Positions 56,286 through 64,000 of a DNA stretch of 64,000 nt are shown piece after piece (the first letter of the stretch is position 1; the number at the start of each line of letters is the position of its first letter). A program made the position numbers and the translations under genes. Source of the stretch: Mesorhizobium opportunistum WSM2075 (GTDB taxonomy: Bacteria > Pseudomonadota > Alphaproteobacteria > Rhizobiales > Rhizobiaceae). The stretch spans positions 1,988,001 through 2,052,000 of the forward strand of contig NC_015675.1 in the NCBI RefSeq assembly GCF_000176035.2. The letters are read 5' to 3'. Below the pieces are notes generated by a model that made no database searches, was not told the origin of the DNA, and worked only from the letters and a program-made list of their open reading frames with translations.

Positions 56286-57263
56286 ATGCGCATTCTGATC
56301 ACGGGCGCCGCGGGCATGGTCGGCCGCAAGCTGATCGCCCGGCTGGCAAAGGACGGCACGCTGCGGGCCGAGAAGATCACCGCGCTCGATCTGCACGACA
56401 TCGTGCCGCCGCAGGCGCCGGCGATGGACGGTGTCAGCATCAACACCCACACCGGCGATCTCGCCGAGGCGGGCGCCGCCGAGGGCCTGGTCAAGTCGCG
56501 ACCCGACGTTGTGTTCCATCTTGCAGGTATCGTGTCGGGCGAGGCGGAAGCCAATTTCGATCTCGGCTACCGCGTCAATCTCGATGGCACGCGCGCCGTG
56601 TTCGACGCCATCCGGCTGGCCGGTTTTGCGCCGCGCGTCGTCTTCACCTCGTCGATCGCGGTGTTCGGCGCGCCGTTCCCCGATGTCATTCCCGACGACT
56701 TCCATCCGACGCCGCTGACCTCCTACGGGACCCAGAAGCAGATGAGCGAAGCGCTGCTGGCCGATTACACGAGGCGCGGCTTCTTCGACGGCATCGGCAT
56801 CCGGCTGCCGACCATCTGCGTGCGGCCCGGCAAGCCGAACAAGGCGGCCTCCGGCTTCTTCTCCGGCATCATCCGCGAGCCGCTGAACGGCCAGGAGGCG
56901 ATCCTGCCGGTGCCGCGCTCGGTCGTGCACACCCATGCCAGCCCGCGCTCGGCCGTCAACTTCCTGATCCATGCGGCGGGGATCGACGGCGCCGCCGTCG
57001 GGCCGCGCCGCAACCTGACGATGCCTGGCGTCGCCGTCACCGTCGGCGAGCAGATCGAGGCGCTGGAGCGCATTGCAGGGCCAAAAGTGACAAGCCTGAT
57101 CCGCGAGGTGCCGGACGAAACGATCTGGGCGATCGTGAAGGGCTGGCCGACTCGGTTCGAGGCGAAGCGGTCACGGGAGCTCGGCTTCAGCGCCGAAAAG
57201 AGCTTTGATGAGATTATTCGCGCCCATATCGAGGATGAGCTAGGCGGCAAGCTTCCCGACTAG
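56286..57263 (+). CDS. denD: D-erythronate dehydrogenase-like NAD-dependent epimerase/dehydratase
   Basis: The 325-residue extended SDR has the glycine motif GAAGMVGR at residues 7-14, the Ser/Tyr/Lys active site (FTSSIAVFG and YGTQK) and the segment RLPTICVRPGKPNKAASGFFSGIIREPL, which I recall as typical of DenD. DenD oxidises D-erythronate to 2-keto-D-erythronate in C4 sugar-acid use. The other den genes (otnC/otnI, kinase) are not visible here, so the role is likely but unproven. It follows the small membrane protein by 11 nt. Confidence 0.75.
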   Translation: MRILITGAAGMVGRKLIARLAKDGTLRAEKITALDLHDIVPPQAPAMDGVSINTHTGDLAEAGAAEGLVKSRPDVVFHLAGIVSGEAEANFDLGYRVNLDGTRAVFDAIRLAGFAPRVVFTSSIAVFGAPFPDVIPDDFHPTPLTSYGTQKQMSEALLADYTRRGFFDGIGIRLPTICVRPGKPNKAASGFFSGIIREPLNGQEAILPVPRSVVHTHASPRSAVNFLIHAAGIDGAAVGPRRNLTMPGVAVTVGEQIEALERIAGPKVTSLIREVPDETIWAIVKGWPTRFEAKRSRELGFSAEKSFDEIIRAHIEDELGGKLPD

Positions 57264-57294
57264 GAGTTCGTGCAGCCCATCCGTTCGAGCAGGC

Positions 57295-58503
57295 CTAGAC
57301 GCTGCCGGTCAGGCTTGCCGACAGCAGCAAAAGTCCGAACAGGAAGACGAAGGCGGCGCCGCCGATCTCGACGATCGAATGGATGCGGTTGCCCATGCGG
57401 CCGTCGCCGGCGAAATACACCGCCCAGTTCTTGGCGGTCACCGCCAGCGTCGCCAGTGCCGAGACGGTGATGGCGGTGCCGATCGACATTGCCAGCACCG
57501 ACAGCAGGCCGCCGAGCCACAGCCCGTTGAGCAGGGCGAAGCTGAGCACGATCAACGCGCCGGAGCAGGGGCGGATGCCGACGGCGGCCACCGCCGACCA
57601 CGCCGTGCGCCAGTCGAAGCGGTCGCCAGAGAGCAGCGCCGGATCGGGTGCGTGCGAGTGGCCGCAGGTTTCGCAGACCTCACCCGCAGCGTGATCGTGA
57701 TGGGCATGCGCGCCATGGTCATGATGGTGGTCATGCGCGCTATGCTCGTGGTGATCGTGCGAATGGTCATGCGCATGGCCGTGATCGTCATGCACATGGA
57801 CCGCGTGCGAATGGGCATGCGCCGAATGGCTGTGGGCGGCATGCGAATGGCCGGCGTGGGAGTGACCCGCATGAGAATGGCCACCATGAGAATGGCCGGC
57901 GTGAGCCGCCGACAGGCTGTAGGCGGGACCTTTGCCAAACAGGCGCAGGACGGAAGGGCCGAGCTTGCGCCACAGCAGCCAGGCGCCGAACAGGGTGACC
58001 AGCGCAAAGCTCATGATCTCCATGAACCAGGCCGCGTCGGTCATCGAGATGGTGGTGCCGCGCAGGACGAAATAGGCGACCAGCATGACCACGATCGCCG
58101 TCAGGCCCTGGAGCAGGGCCGAGACGAAGGACAGCAGGATGCCGCGCCGCAGCGCCACTTCATTGGCCACCATGTAGGACGAGATGACGGCCTTGCCGTG
58201 GCCAGGGCCGGCGGCATGGAAGATGCCATAGGCGAAGGACAGGCCGATAAGGATCCAGATCTTGCTGTTGTCCTGGCGCATCGCCTTCATGGCTGTCGCC
58301 AGCGCGCGATAGAATTCCTGCTGGCGCAGATTGATCCACATCAGGATGTGGGCGAACGGACCGGTACTCGGTGCCATGCCGTCATTGACGCCGATGCCGA
58401 GCGAGGACTGGGCATGCGCGGCGTTGGCGAAATGCATCGCGGCAAAGGTGAGGGCCAATAGGCCGAGTGCCAAACGCAGGGACGGTTTCGTCACCGGCTT
58501 CAT
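57295..58503 (-). CDS. NicO-family nickel/cobalt exporter (RcnA-like)
   Basis: The 402-residue protein has an N-terminal signal-like helix, then membrane helices with the conserved GIFHAAGPGHGKAVISSY motif. A very His-rich loop of about 90 residues follows (HSHGGHSHAGHSHAGHSHAA and repeats) with CETCGHSH, and the second half holds GIRPCSGALIVLSFAL. This is the NicO/RcnA design for Ni or Co efflux or transport. Its ATG overlaps the stop of the DUF1007 gene by 4 nt (ATGA), showing tight coupling. Confidence 0.9.
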   Translation of the reverse strand: MKPVTKPSLRLALGLLALTFAAMHFANAAHAQSSLGIGVNDGMAPSTGPFAHILMWINLRQQEFYRALATAMKAMRQDNSKIWILIGLSFAYGIFHAAGPGHGKAVISSYMVANEVALRRGILLSFVSALLQGLTAIVVMLVAYFVLRGTTISMTDAAWFMEIMSFALVTLFGAWLLWRKLGPSVLRLFGKGPAYSLSAAHAGHSHGGHSHAGHSHAGHSHAAHSHSAHAHSHAVHVHDDHGHAHDHSHDHHEHSAHDHHHDHGAHAHHDHAAGEVCETCGHSHAPDPALLSGDRFDWRTAWSAVAAVGIRPCSGALIVLSFALLNGLWLGGLLSVLAMSIGTAITVSALATLAVTAKNWAVYFAGDGRMGNRIHSIVEIGGAAFVFLFGLLLLSASLTGSV

Positions 58504-59186
58504 CCTTCTGGCTGACAGGTCAGTTCGAGCTTGGTGGCAAAGATCTTGCTCATGTCGGTGCCTGTCGGGTCGTTGAAGAAGGCATCCGTAAGGGTCTTCT
58601 GGTTTTCCTTGATCGCCTCATCCGGGTCTGGACGGATCACCTTGCTGGTGCAGTTCGACGGCAGGCCTTCAACCGTGATGTTGGAATCCTCGGTGAAGTC
58701 AATCGCGGTGTAGAAGGTCGGGTCGTAGACGCCGATGTCGATCGTGCCGGTCAGCTTGATCGGGACCTTGGGTTCGGACTCGAACAGGATGATCAACTGG
58801 TCGTTGTCGAAATTGGCCATCAGATGCGGCGGCGGCACCATCGTTACGTCCTTGCCGTTCTGGGTGACGAGCTGGAAATAGTTGAACTCGGCCAGCGAGG
58901 CGTGAACCGTGTCGGCAACCTCCTTCAGCTCCTTGTCGTCAAGCTTCAGGTCGGAGTTCTTGTCGAACTCCATCATCACCGTACTCGAAAACAGGTCGTC
59001 GAAGCGCCAGAGATGACGCAGCGCCTTCACGGTTTGGTGATCCGGGCCGAGGATCACGTCGAGGCGCGCCTCGGCGAAGACGTGCGGGTGCACGTAAGCT
59101 GGACCAGTCGCGGCAAAGGTCGCCGTCAAGGCCGAAGCCAGCATGATTGCGTGCCGTTTCAGGTGCATTACCGGTCGCGATTCCAT
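58500..59186 (-). CDS. DUF1007 periplasmic protein, partner of the NicO exporter
   Basis: The 228-residue protein has a signal peptide (ASALTATFAATGPAYV) followed by the DUF1007 signature HPHVFAEARLDVILG. It belongs to the ABC-like substrate-binding-shaped DUF1007 family that is regularly paired with NicO transporters, perhaps as a periplasmic metal-delivery or sensing subunit. The start may be M7 at 59168. Its stop overlaps the exporter ATG, and the operon has no obvious regulator gene (no RcnR-like protein). Confidence 0.82.
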   Translation of the reverse strand: MESRPVMHLKRHAIMLASALTATFAATGPAYVHPHVFAEARLDVILGPDHQTVKALRHLWRFDDLFSSTVMMEFDKNSDLKLDDKELKEVADTVHASLAEFNYFQLVTQNGKDVTMVPPPHLMANFDNDQLIILFESEPKVPIKLTGTIDIGVYDPTFYTAIDFTEDSNITVEGLPSNCTSKVIRPDPDEAIKENQKTLTDAFFNDPTGTDMSKIFATKLELTCQPEG

Positions 59187-59256
59187 TGGCCTCGGAGAGA
59201 TGTCGAGAGTGACTAGAAAGGGGGCGAAATTGGGACCGTGAGACGGTTAAAACCGG

Positions 59257-60156
59257 CTAGGCGATCTCGCGTGTCCTGAACCACTGCACCAGGAAGTCGA
59301 CGAAGACGCGGACCTTGGCCGGCAGATAGCGGCGGTGCGGGTAGACGGCGAAGATACCGCCGCCGGACAGGATGCGGTCATCGAGCGCCGTCACCAGCAG
59401 GCCGCTCTTCAAATCGGGCGCGGCGATGAAATCCGGCAGGATGCAGAATCCGAGCCCCGATATGGCGGCGGCGCGCGCCGCCATCGGGCTGTTGACCTCG
59501 ATCGGGCCCGACACCGCGACGCTCAGCTGGTCGTTGTTGTCACCCTTGAACGGCCAGTTGTTCAACCCGCGGCCATTGGTGTCGACGATGCAAGGCATGT
59601 GGCCGAGATCCTGCGGCCGCGTCGGCATGCCATGCTTGGCGATCAGTTCGGGAGAGGCGCAGAGTTTTACCGAAAACGGCGCCAGCCGCCTGGCGATCAG
59701 CGACGAATTCTCCAGGCGCGAGATGCGCACCGCGAGGTCGAAGCCTTCCTCGACCAGATCGACGAAGCGGTCGTCGAGCTGGATGTCGAGCACGATGTCG
59801 GGGTGCTGCTTGGCGAAGTCGATCAGCGATTGACCGATCGGCGCGTCGGCGAAGGTGCGCGGCGCCGACACCTTGATGCGGCCACGCACGTCGCCGGATG
59901 ATTCGCGCACGGCGTCGGCGAGGCTGTCGACCTCGCGCACGATCTCGGAGGCGCGCCGGTAATATGTGTGGCCGGCCTCGGTCATCGAGAACTGGCGCGT
60001 GGTGCGGTTGAGGAGCAACGCGCCGAGCTCGTCCTCCAGCTCTCGCACATATTTCGACAGCAGCGCCTTGGAGCGGCCGATCTTGCGCGCCGCCGCCGAA
60101 AAGCCTTCGGCCTCGACGACGTCGATGAAGGCGCGCATGCGGGTCAGTGTGTCCAT
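59257..60156 (-). CDS. LysR-family transcriptional regulator
   Basis: The 299-residue protein has the N-terminal helix-turn-helix (FIDVVEAEGFSAAARKIGRS then LLSKYVRELEDELGALLLNRTTRQ) and an effector-binding domain from about residue 90 (IKVSAPRTFADAPIGQSLIDFA). It is of the CrgA-like group. The start at 60156 is where the family begins; the longer open frame overlaps the amidase. Unlike most LysR genes it lies downstream of, and on the same strand as, its neighbour (2 nt after the amidase stop), so the pair appears to be one operon. Confidence 0.9.
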   Translation of the reverse strand: MDTLTRMRAFIDVVEAEGFSAAARKIGRSKALLSKYVRELEDELGALLLNRTTRQFSMTEAGHTYYRRASEIVREVDSLADAVRESSGDVRGRIKVSAPRTFADAPIGQSLIDFAKQHPDIVLDIQLDDRFVDLVEEGFDLAVRISRLENSSLIARRLAPFSVKLCASPELIAKHGMPTRPQDLGHMPCIVDTNGRGLNNWPFKGDNNDQLSVAVSGPIEVNSPMAARAAAISGLGFCILPDFIAAPDLKSGLLVTALDDRILSGGGIFAVYPHRRYLPAKVRVFVDFLVQWFRTREIA

Positions 60157-60158
60157 TG

Positions 60159-61355
60159 TCAGGCCTTTTGTGCTGCGTCGAGAAGTTTTCGGCCGAGCCG
60201 TATCAGGGCAATGTCGCTGCCGGAAGGGCCAAGTAGCGACAGGCCGAACGGAGCGCCGGCGACCGAGCCGATCGGCAAGGTGATCTGTGGAAAGCCGGAG
60301 AGCCCGGCGAGGCACAAAAGGTGCAGCGCCCGCTCGCGATAGGCCTGGAATTGCTCCGGCGTCGAGTCGACATAGGGCGCCGGGCCCGGCACCGTCGGCA
60401 GGACAAGGAAGCCGTCCTTGCCGAGCAGGGCACCGAGTTCGCCGCGAAAGGTCAGCCTTCGCACCTCCTCAGCCTGCGCCGTCCGCTCGTCGACGGCACG
60501 GCCGAAGCCGAATCGCTCCTCGACGCCGGGGCCTAGGTCGCGCTCGCCGCTGGTGATCCATTCGCCATGCACGCCCCAGGCTTCCTTGGCCTGGAGGCGG
60601 CGAAAGCACCAGTAGAGTTCATCCGGCGACGAACTGAAGGGCATCGTCGGCGTCGCCGGCGCGCCGAAAACCGCGCTCGCCAACCTCTTCATTCCGGCAT
60701 ATTCGGCAAGTGCCGGGCGGGCGACCAGCTCGTCCAGCCAGCCGAGCGCCAGCTGGCGGTCCAGATGGTGATGGTGTTGGTCGCGGCCGAGCAGCAGCTT
60801 GCCGACGGTCTCGTAAGTCTCGATGTCGTCGGCGAACCAGCCGAAAGTGTCGAAGCTCGGCGCCAGCTTCATGGTGCCGTCGAGCGAAATGCGGCCATGC
60901 GTGGTGCGCAGCCCGATGAGCCCGCAAAAGCTCGCCGGCGCGCGGATCGAGCCGCCGGTGTCGGATCCCGTGGCGATGTCGGCGAGCTTGCCCGCCACCG
61001 CTGCCGCCGATCCCGACGACGAGCCGCCGGTGACGCGGTCGGGCGCGGCCGGGTTCACCGGAAAAGAAAAATGCGCATTCTGGCCGAACAGCGCGAAGGC
61101 AAGCTCGTCGGTCTGAGTCTTGCCGACGAAGCGCGCGCCGGCATCGAGAATCACCTGTACGGCCGGCGCCGTGCGCGAGGCGGCAGGGCTATCGGCGAAT
61201 TTCCTGGGATTGCCACAGCCGCTGCGATAGCCGGCAACGTCGTAGATGTCCTTTACGGCCAGCCGCAGGCCGGCCAGCGGGCCAAGCTCGGCATGCGCCA
61301 CCGGCATCTGGCGAAGATCGAGAAAGGCATTGAGAGGGCCATGCGTGCCTGTCAT
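60159..61355 (-). CDS. Amidase signature-family enzyme
   Basis: This 398-residue enzyme has the Ser-cisSer-Lys triad: the lysine in LAVKDIYDV, the cis-Ser in [11 protein letters not shown] and the nucleophilic Ser in [13 protein letters not shown]. It resembles the plant-like AMI1 / indoleacetamide-hydrolase group by its length and [11 protein letters not shown] segment, so hydrolysis of an aryl or short aliphatic amide is likely. Glutamyl-tRNA amidotransferase subunit A is unlikely because of size and missing companions. It begins near the promoter region divergent from the decarboxylase leader. Confidence 0.88.
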   Translation of the reverse strand: MTGTHGPLNAFLDLRQMPVAHAELGPLAGLRLAVKDIYDVAGYRSGCGNPRKFADSPAASRTAPAVQVILDAGARFVGKTQTDELAFALFGQNAHFSFPVNPAAPDRVTGGSSSGSAAAVAGKLADIATGSDTGGSIRAPASFCGLIGLRTTHGRISLDGTMKLAPSFDTFGWFADDIETYETVGKLLLGRDQHHHHLDRQLALGWLDELVARPALAEYAGMKRLASAVFGAPATPTMPFSSSPDELYWCFRRLQAKEAWGVHGEWITSGERDLGPGVEERFGFGRAVDERTAQAEEVRRLTFRGELGALLGKDGFLVLPTVPGPAPYVDSTPEQFQAYRERALHLLCLAGLSGFPQITLPIGSVAGAPFGLSLLGPSGSDIALIRLGRKLLDAAQKA

Positions 61356-61429
61356 CGTTCGCTATCCGGATACGGTTGAACCAACATTGTTCGATGCCAG
61401 AAATTTTACAACCTTGGATACGATTTTTA

Positions 61430-61458
61430 TTGATTGTGAAACTCTTCGCTCTTATATC
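61430..61458 (+). promoter_or_regulatory. Probable promoter of the decarboxylase leader
   Basis: TTGATT (61430-61435), a 17-bp spacer and TATATC (61453-61458) form a strong sigma70-like match. Transcription would begin near 61465, about 430 nt ahead of the decarboxylase ATG. Confidence 0.6.
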
Positions 61459-61464
61459 GCGCTT

Positions 61465-61894
61465 GCCCAAAGTCGCACGTGCCTGTGGGTGTCCGCCGAT
61501 CCTCGAATGGTGAGGGAAATCGGTAAGGTAACTGGAGCTAACCCCTCCAGTCGGTTTAGCGGCCAACCGCCAGACCGAGGACACCTTGAAGCAACGACGG
61601 TGCGGGCCTTTCTGGTTCTCTGCCGGTTGTCCAAAGACCGGGGTTACTGAAGAGGCACACCATCATTGCCGGCAGTGCGGAACGGGGTTCTCCCAATCCA
61701 AGCCAAGGCAGACAAAGCGAACCGAAGCCGGGCAAGGCTAAGGTTCATCGCCGCGAGACGGCGTTTCATGGTTCCGGGGTCTCCACCGGCTGGTTCCATG
61801 ATTTGACGTCCCGCCTTTGTCCACCGCGTGTTCGCGAGGCCGAAAGCCCGCGTCCGCACCCTTGTGCGCGCCGAAAGGCGTGATGGAGATACCG
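61465..61894 (+). ncRNA. Long structured leader, candidate alphaproteobacterial speF RNA motif
   Basis: This 430-nt gene-free stretch precedes an ornithine/lysine decarboxylase gene, the exact context of the speF RNA motif described for alphaproteobacteria. Several nested hairpins are visible, including CATGG (61766-61770) with CCATG (61796-61800) enclosing CCGG and CCGG, and GCCGC-GAGA-CGGC near 61751. The position and length fit; I could not compare it base by base with the known alignment. The motif has been proposed to control polyamine synthesis. Confidence 0.55.
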
Positions 61895-63028
61895 ATGGCC
61901 ACTCAGCGCATCCTCGACTTCCTCGCCACCCGACGTCCGACCGGCCCTTGCCTCGTCGTCGACCTCGATGTCGTTCGCGACAATTTCCGCGCCTTCGAGA
62001 AGGCGCTGCCCGATTCCAGGATCTACTATGCGGTGAAAGCAAACCCGGCGCCGGAAATCCTGCGTCTCCTTGCTGCGATGGGCTCGTCCTTCGACACGGC
62101 TTCCGTTGCCGAAGTCGAGATGGCGATGGACGCCGGTGCGCCGGCGGACCGCATCTCCTTCGGCAACACCATCAAGAAGGAGCGTGACATCGCACGCGCC
62201 TACCAGCTCGGCATCCGCCTGTTCGCGGTCGATTGCGTCGAGGAGGTCGAGAAGGTCGCCCGTGTCGCTCCAGGCTCGCGCGTGTTCTGCCGCGTGCTGA
62301 CCGACGGCGAGGGCGCCGAATGGCCGCTGTCGCGCAAGTTCGGCTGCGTGCCGGCGATGGCAGTCGACGTGCTTCGCCATGCCAAGGGCCTCGGCCTCGA
62401 CGCCTATGGCGTGTCGTTCCACGTCGGCTCGCAGCAGACCGACCTGACCGCCTGGGACCGTGCGTTGCGCGACGCCAAGACGGTTTTCGCGACGCTCGCC
62501 GAGGAAGGCATCGTCTTGAAGATGGTCAACATGGGCGGCGGTTTCCCGACGCGCTACCTGCGCGACGTGCCGGCGGCCCAAGCCTATGGCCAGGCGATCT
62601 TCTCGGCGCTGCGCAAGCATTTCGGCAACGCGATCCCGGAGACCATCATCGAGCCGGGCCGCGGCATGGTGGGCAATGCCGGCGTCATAAAGTCGGAAGT
62701 CGTGCTGATCTCGAAGAAAGCCGATAACGACAATGTGCGCTGGGTGTTCCTCGACATCGGCAAGTTCGGCGGCCTGGCCGAGACGATGGACGAGGCGATC
62801 CGTTACCCGATCGTCACCCGTCATGACGGCACAGAGACCGCGCCTTGCGTGCTCGCCGGCCCGACCTGCGATTCGGCCGACGTGATGTACGAGAAGACAC
62901 CCTATCCGCTGCCCTTGTCGCTGACCATCGGCGACGAGGTGCTGATCGAAGGCACCGGCGCCTACACGACGACCTACTCGGCGGTCGCGTTCAACGGCTT
63001 CGAGCCTCTCCGATCCTACGTGATCTGA
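61895..63028 (+). CDS. odc2: Ornithine/lysine decarboxylase (group IV, Odc2-like)
   Basis: The 377-residue fold-type III PLP decarboxylase has the PLP lysine K48 in YYAVKANP, HVGSQQTD, the phosphate-binding GGGFPTRY and EPGRGMVG loops, and the catalytic Cys in GPTCDSADV. It should turn ornithine into putrescine and lysine into cadaverine, feeding homospermidine synthesis (see 33303-34748). The start is set by GGAG 5 nt ahead of the ATG at 61895; the upstream ATG at 61883 is less likely. Length matches S. meliloti Odc2 as I recall it. Confidence 0.93.
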   Translation: MATQRILDFLATRRPTGPCLVVDLDVVRDNFRAFEKALPDSRIYYAVKANPAPEILRLLAAMGSSFDTASVAEVEMAMDAGAPADRISFGNTIKKERDIARAYQLGIRLFAVDCVEEVEKVARVAPGSRVFCRVLTDGEGAEWPLSRKFGCVPAMAVDVLRHAKGLGLDAYGVSFHVGSQQTDLTAWDRALRDAKTVFATLAEEGIVLKMVNMGGGFPTRYLRDVPAAQAYGQAIFSALRKHFGNAIPETIIEPGRGMVGNAGVIKSEVVLISKKADNDNVRWVFLDIGKFGGLAETMDEAIRYPIVTRHDGTETAPCVLAGPTCDSADVMYEKTPYPLPLSLTIGDEVLIEGTGAYTTTYSAVAFNGFEPLRSYVI

Positions 63029-63041
63029 CGGCGCTTCCTCG

Positions 63042-63089
63042 GCGCATTTTCGGACGGCGAACCGGACACGATTTCGCCTGAAAATGCGC
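63042..63089. repeat. 48-bp palindromic intergenic element
   Basis: GCGCATTTTC (63042-63051) and GAAAATGCGC (63080-63089) are perfect 10-bp inverted arms around a 28-bp centre with further partial symmetry (GGCGAACCGG, ATTTCGCC). It lies in the spacer between the decarboxylase gene and the GNAT gene. It looks like a dispersed rhizobial repeat; no other complete copy is in the window. Confidence 0.6.
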
Positions 63090-63181
63090 TGAGAGAGCCG
63101 ATCGGATCATCCCAGGTGGGCGGCTGTCGCCCACCCGGGCTCGCCTGTGGAACAGATCTCCGCTCGCCAGGGATTGCGGAA

Positions 63182-63751
63182 ATGGAAATGTCAGTTGAAC
63201 TCGTAGCTCATGCGCCGGCCTTCGTGATGGTCGCGGAAACCGTTGCCGACGTCGCGGCGCGCGAAGCCTTGCTCGATCGTGCCATGGGGCCGAAGCGCAA
63301 GACCAAATCATCGGAGAAGCTGCGGCGCGGCCGCCGGCCTTCGGAAGGCCTGGCTTTCGTCGCGCGCGATGCCTCGGGCGGCGTTGCCGGCACGGTGCGG
63401 CTGTGGGATGTCAGGCTGGGCGAGGGCGGTGCGGCCGCACTGCTGCTTGGCCCGCTTGCGGTCGACCCGTCGCTCAAGAATGCCGGCATCGGTTCGGCGC
63501 TGATGCGTCACGCCATCGCCGAGGCGGCGCGCCTCGGCCACGCGGCGATCCTTCTGGTCGGCGATGCGCCCTACTACGGACGCTTCGGGTTCTCGGCCGC
63601 CAGGACCGGTTCGCTCGCCATGCCCGGACCTTATGAGCGGCATCGCCTGCTGGCGCTGGAACTGGTGGACGGGGCGCTGGATGGTGCCGCGGGCACGCTG
63701 AAGGCTGCCGGCCGCAAGCTGAAGGCGCAGGCGCCGACACTGGCGGCCTGA
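63182..63751 (+). CDS. GNAT-family N-acetyltransferase
   Basis: The 189-residue acetyltransferase has the acetyl-CoA site LGPLAVDPSLKNAGIGSALMRHAI and the YYGRFGFSAARTG segment, as in YhbS-like GNATs. In several rhizobia such a gene follows the Odc2-type decarboxylase, so acetylation of a polyamine or related amine is a reasonable guess but is not shown. The ATG at 63182 or 63188 could be used; neither has a strong ribosome site. It is separated from the decarboxylase by 153 nt with a palindrome. Confidence 0.88.
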   Translation: MEMSVELVAHAPAFVMVAETVADVAAREALLDRAMGPKRKTKSSEKLRRGRRPSEGLAFVARDASGGVAGTVRLWDVRLGEGGAAALLLGPLAVDPSLKNAGIGSALMRHAIAEAARLGHAAILLVGDAPYYGRFGFSAARTGSLAMPGPYERHRLLALELVDGALDGAAGTLKAAGRKLKAQAPTLAA

Positions 63752-63764
63752 GGCACCAACCCCT

Positions 63765-63798
63765 CAAACGGACGCCGCCTTTCGGCGGCGTTCGTTTG
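63765..63798. terminator. Bidirectional terminator between GNAT and SCP2 genes
   Basis: CAAACGGACGCCGCC, loop TTTC, GGCGGCGTTCGTTTG forms a 15-bp nearly perfect hairpin whose ends give T-rich tails in both directions. It sits between two convergent genes. Confidence 0.8.
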
Positions 63799-63831
63799 AT
63801 CTCAAAGAGCCGCGTTCAAGCGGCCGCGCAC

Positions 63832-64000
63832 TCAGCCGATCAACTGGCTCAGCGCCATGGCGACCGTCATGTCGCCTTCGACTTTGATCTTGCCGGTCAT
63901 GAACGCCATGGTCGGGTTCAGATCGCCCGCGATCAGCGAGTCCAGGTCGTCGAGCGAGAGCTTGATGGTGCAGTCGGTCGGGGCATCGGTGTTCGATACG
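63832..64000 (-). CDS. SCP2 sterol-transfer-domain protein (partial, 5' end cut by the window)
   Basis: The last 55 codons of a gene running off the right edge are visible, ending MALSQLIG. The segment CTIKLSLDDLDSLIAGDLNP and FMTGKIKVEGDMTVAM is the C-terminal part of the SCP-2 sterol-carrier domain. Small bacterial SCP2 proteins of about 100 residues bind acyl or sterol-like lipids. Codon phase is intact up to the edge. Confidence 0.85.
   Translation of the reverse strand, partial: VSNTDAPTDCTIKLSLDDLDSLIAGDLNPTMAFMTGKIKVEGDMTVAMALSQLIG

Noticed and set aside
57648..57905. Dense repeats in DNA that could suggest a CRISPR-like array
   Set aside because: These are codons for the His-rich loop of the NicO exporter (His, Ser, Ala, Gly), in frame and without spacers.
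61246..61650. 134-residue plus-strand open frame before the decarboxylase
   Set aside because: It begins inside the amidase gene on the other strand, has no ribosome site or motif, and crosses the probable promoter of the decarboxylase leader.

Overview
The window is high-GC, gene-dense chromosomal DNA from an alphaproteobacterium of the Rhizobiales, most likely Mesorhizobium or a close relative. This rests on gene content and order: a CpdR receiver, an N-formylglutamate amidohydrolase, an MmgR-type small RNA and a HisN-like phosphatase in a row; a ROSE thermometer on an hsp20 gene; an Omp10-type lipoprotein; homospermidine synthase; and an Odc2-type decarboxylase followed by a GNAT gene. No phage, insertion sequence or CRISPR array is visible. 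Most of the region is core metabolism and envelope biology.

Layout. 1-5.6 kb: tRNA-Val(GAC), cpdR, N-formylglutamate amidohydrolase, the mmgR-like sRNA, a hisN-type phosphatase, an AraC regulator, two tiny genes (Cys-rich metal-site protein and DUF1127) and a lysophospholipase-like hydrolase. 5.9-6.6 kb: a heat-shock unit with sigma32-type promoter, ROSE RNA, hsp20 and terminator. 6.8-11.6 kb: a chaperone-usher locus of the spore-coat-U (Csu) type, whose two-domain adhesin gene is convergent to the pilin-chaperone-usher operon. 11.6-19.5 kb: threonine aldolase, then gltB and gltD (glutamate synthase). 19.5-28 kb: envelope genes (SGNH hydrolase, lytic transglycosylase, galU, outer-membrane barrel, kdsD) and the NfeD/SPFH pair.

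28-42.5 kb: a FAD oxidoreductase, hemH, a 5'-nucleotidase fused to LysM, omp10, homospermidine synthase, an SDR/LysR divergent pair, a tight pabB-pabC-DUF3445 operon, a helix-hairpin-helix membrane protein and oligoendopeptidase F. 42.6-55 kb: an orphan sigma54 activator, a DUF882 cell-wall protein, a small His-rich secreted protein, AraC/SDR, a KDPG aldolase, trhO, a TerB-like protein followed by a candidate anti-Shine-Dalgarno sRNA, another SDR, a YCII protein, an aminotransferase and a GNAT gene. 55-59.2 kb: metal handling (CDF exporter; NicO/RcnA-type exporter with DUF1007 partner) around a denD-like dehydrogenase. 59.2-64 kb: LysR/amidase, a long structured leader before the ornithine/lysine decarboxylase gene, a GNAT gene and the 3' end of an SCP2 gene.

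The most notable content is RNA-level control: a ROSE thermometer, two small RNAs carrying CU-rich anti-Shine-Dalgarno motifs, and a roughly 430-nt leader at the position of the alphaproteobacterial speF motif. The rearranged Csu-type pilus locus and the pabBC-DUF3445 linkage are also worth attention. All functional assignments come from reading motifs and recalled family features; no database search was run.
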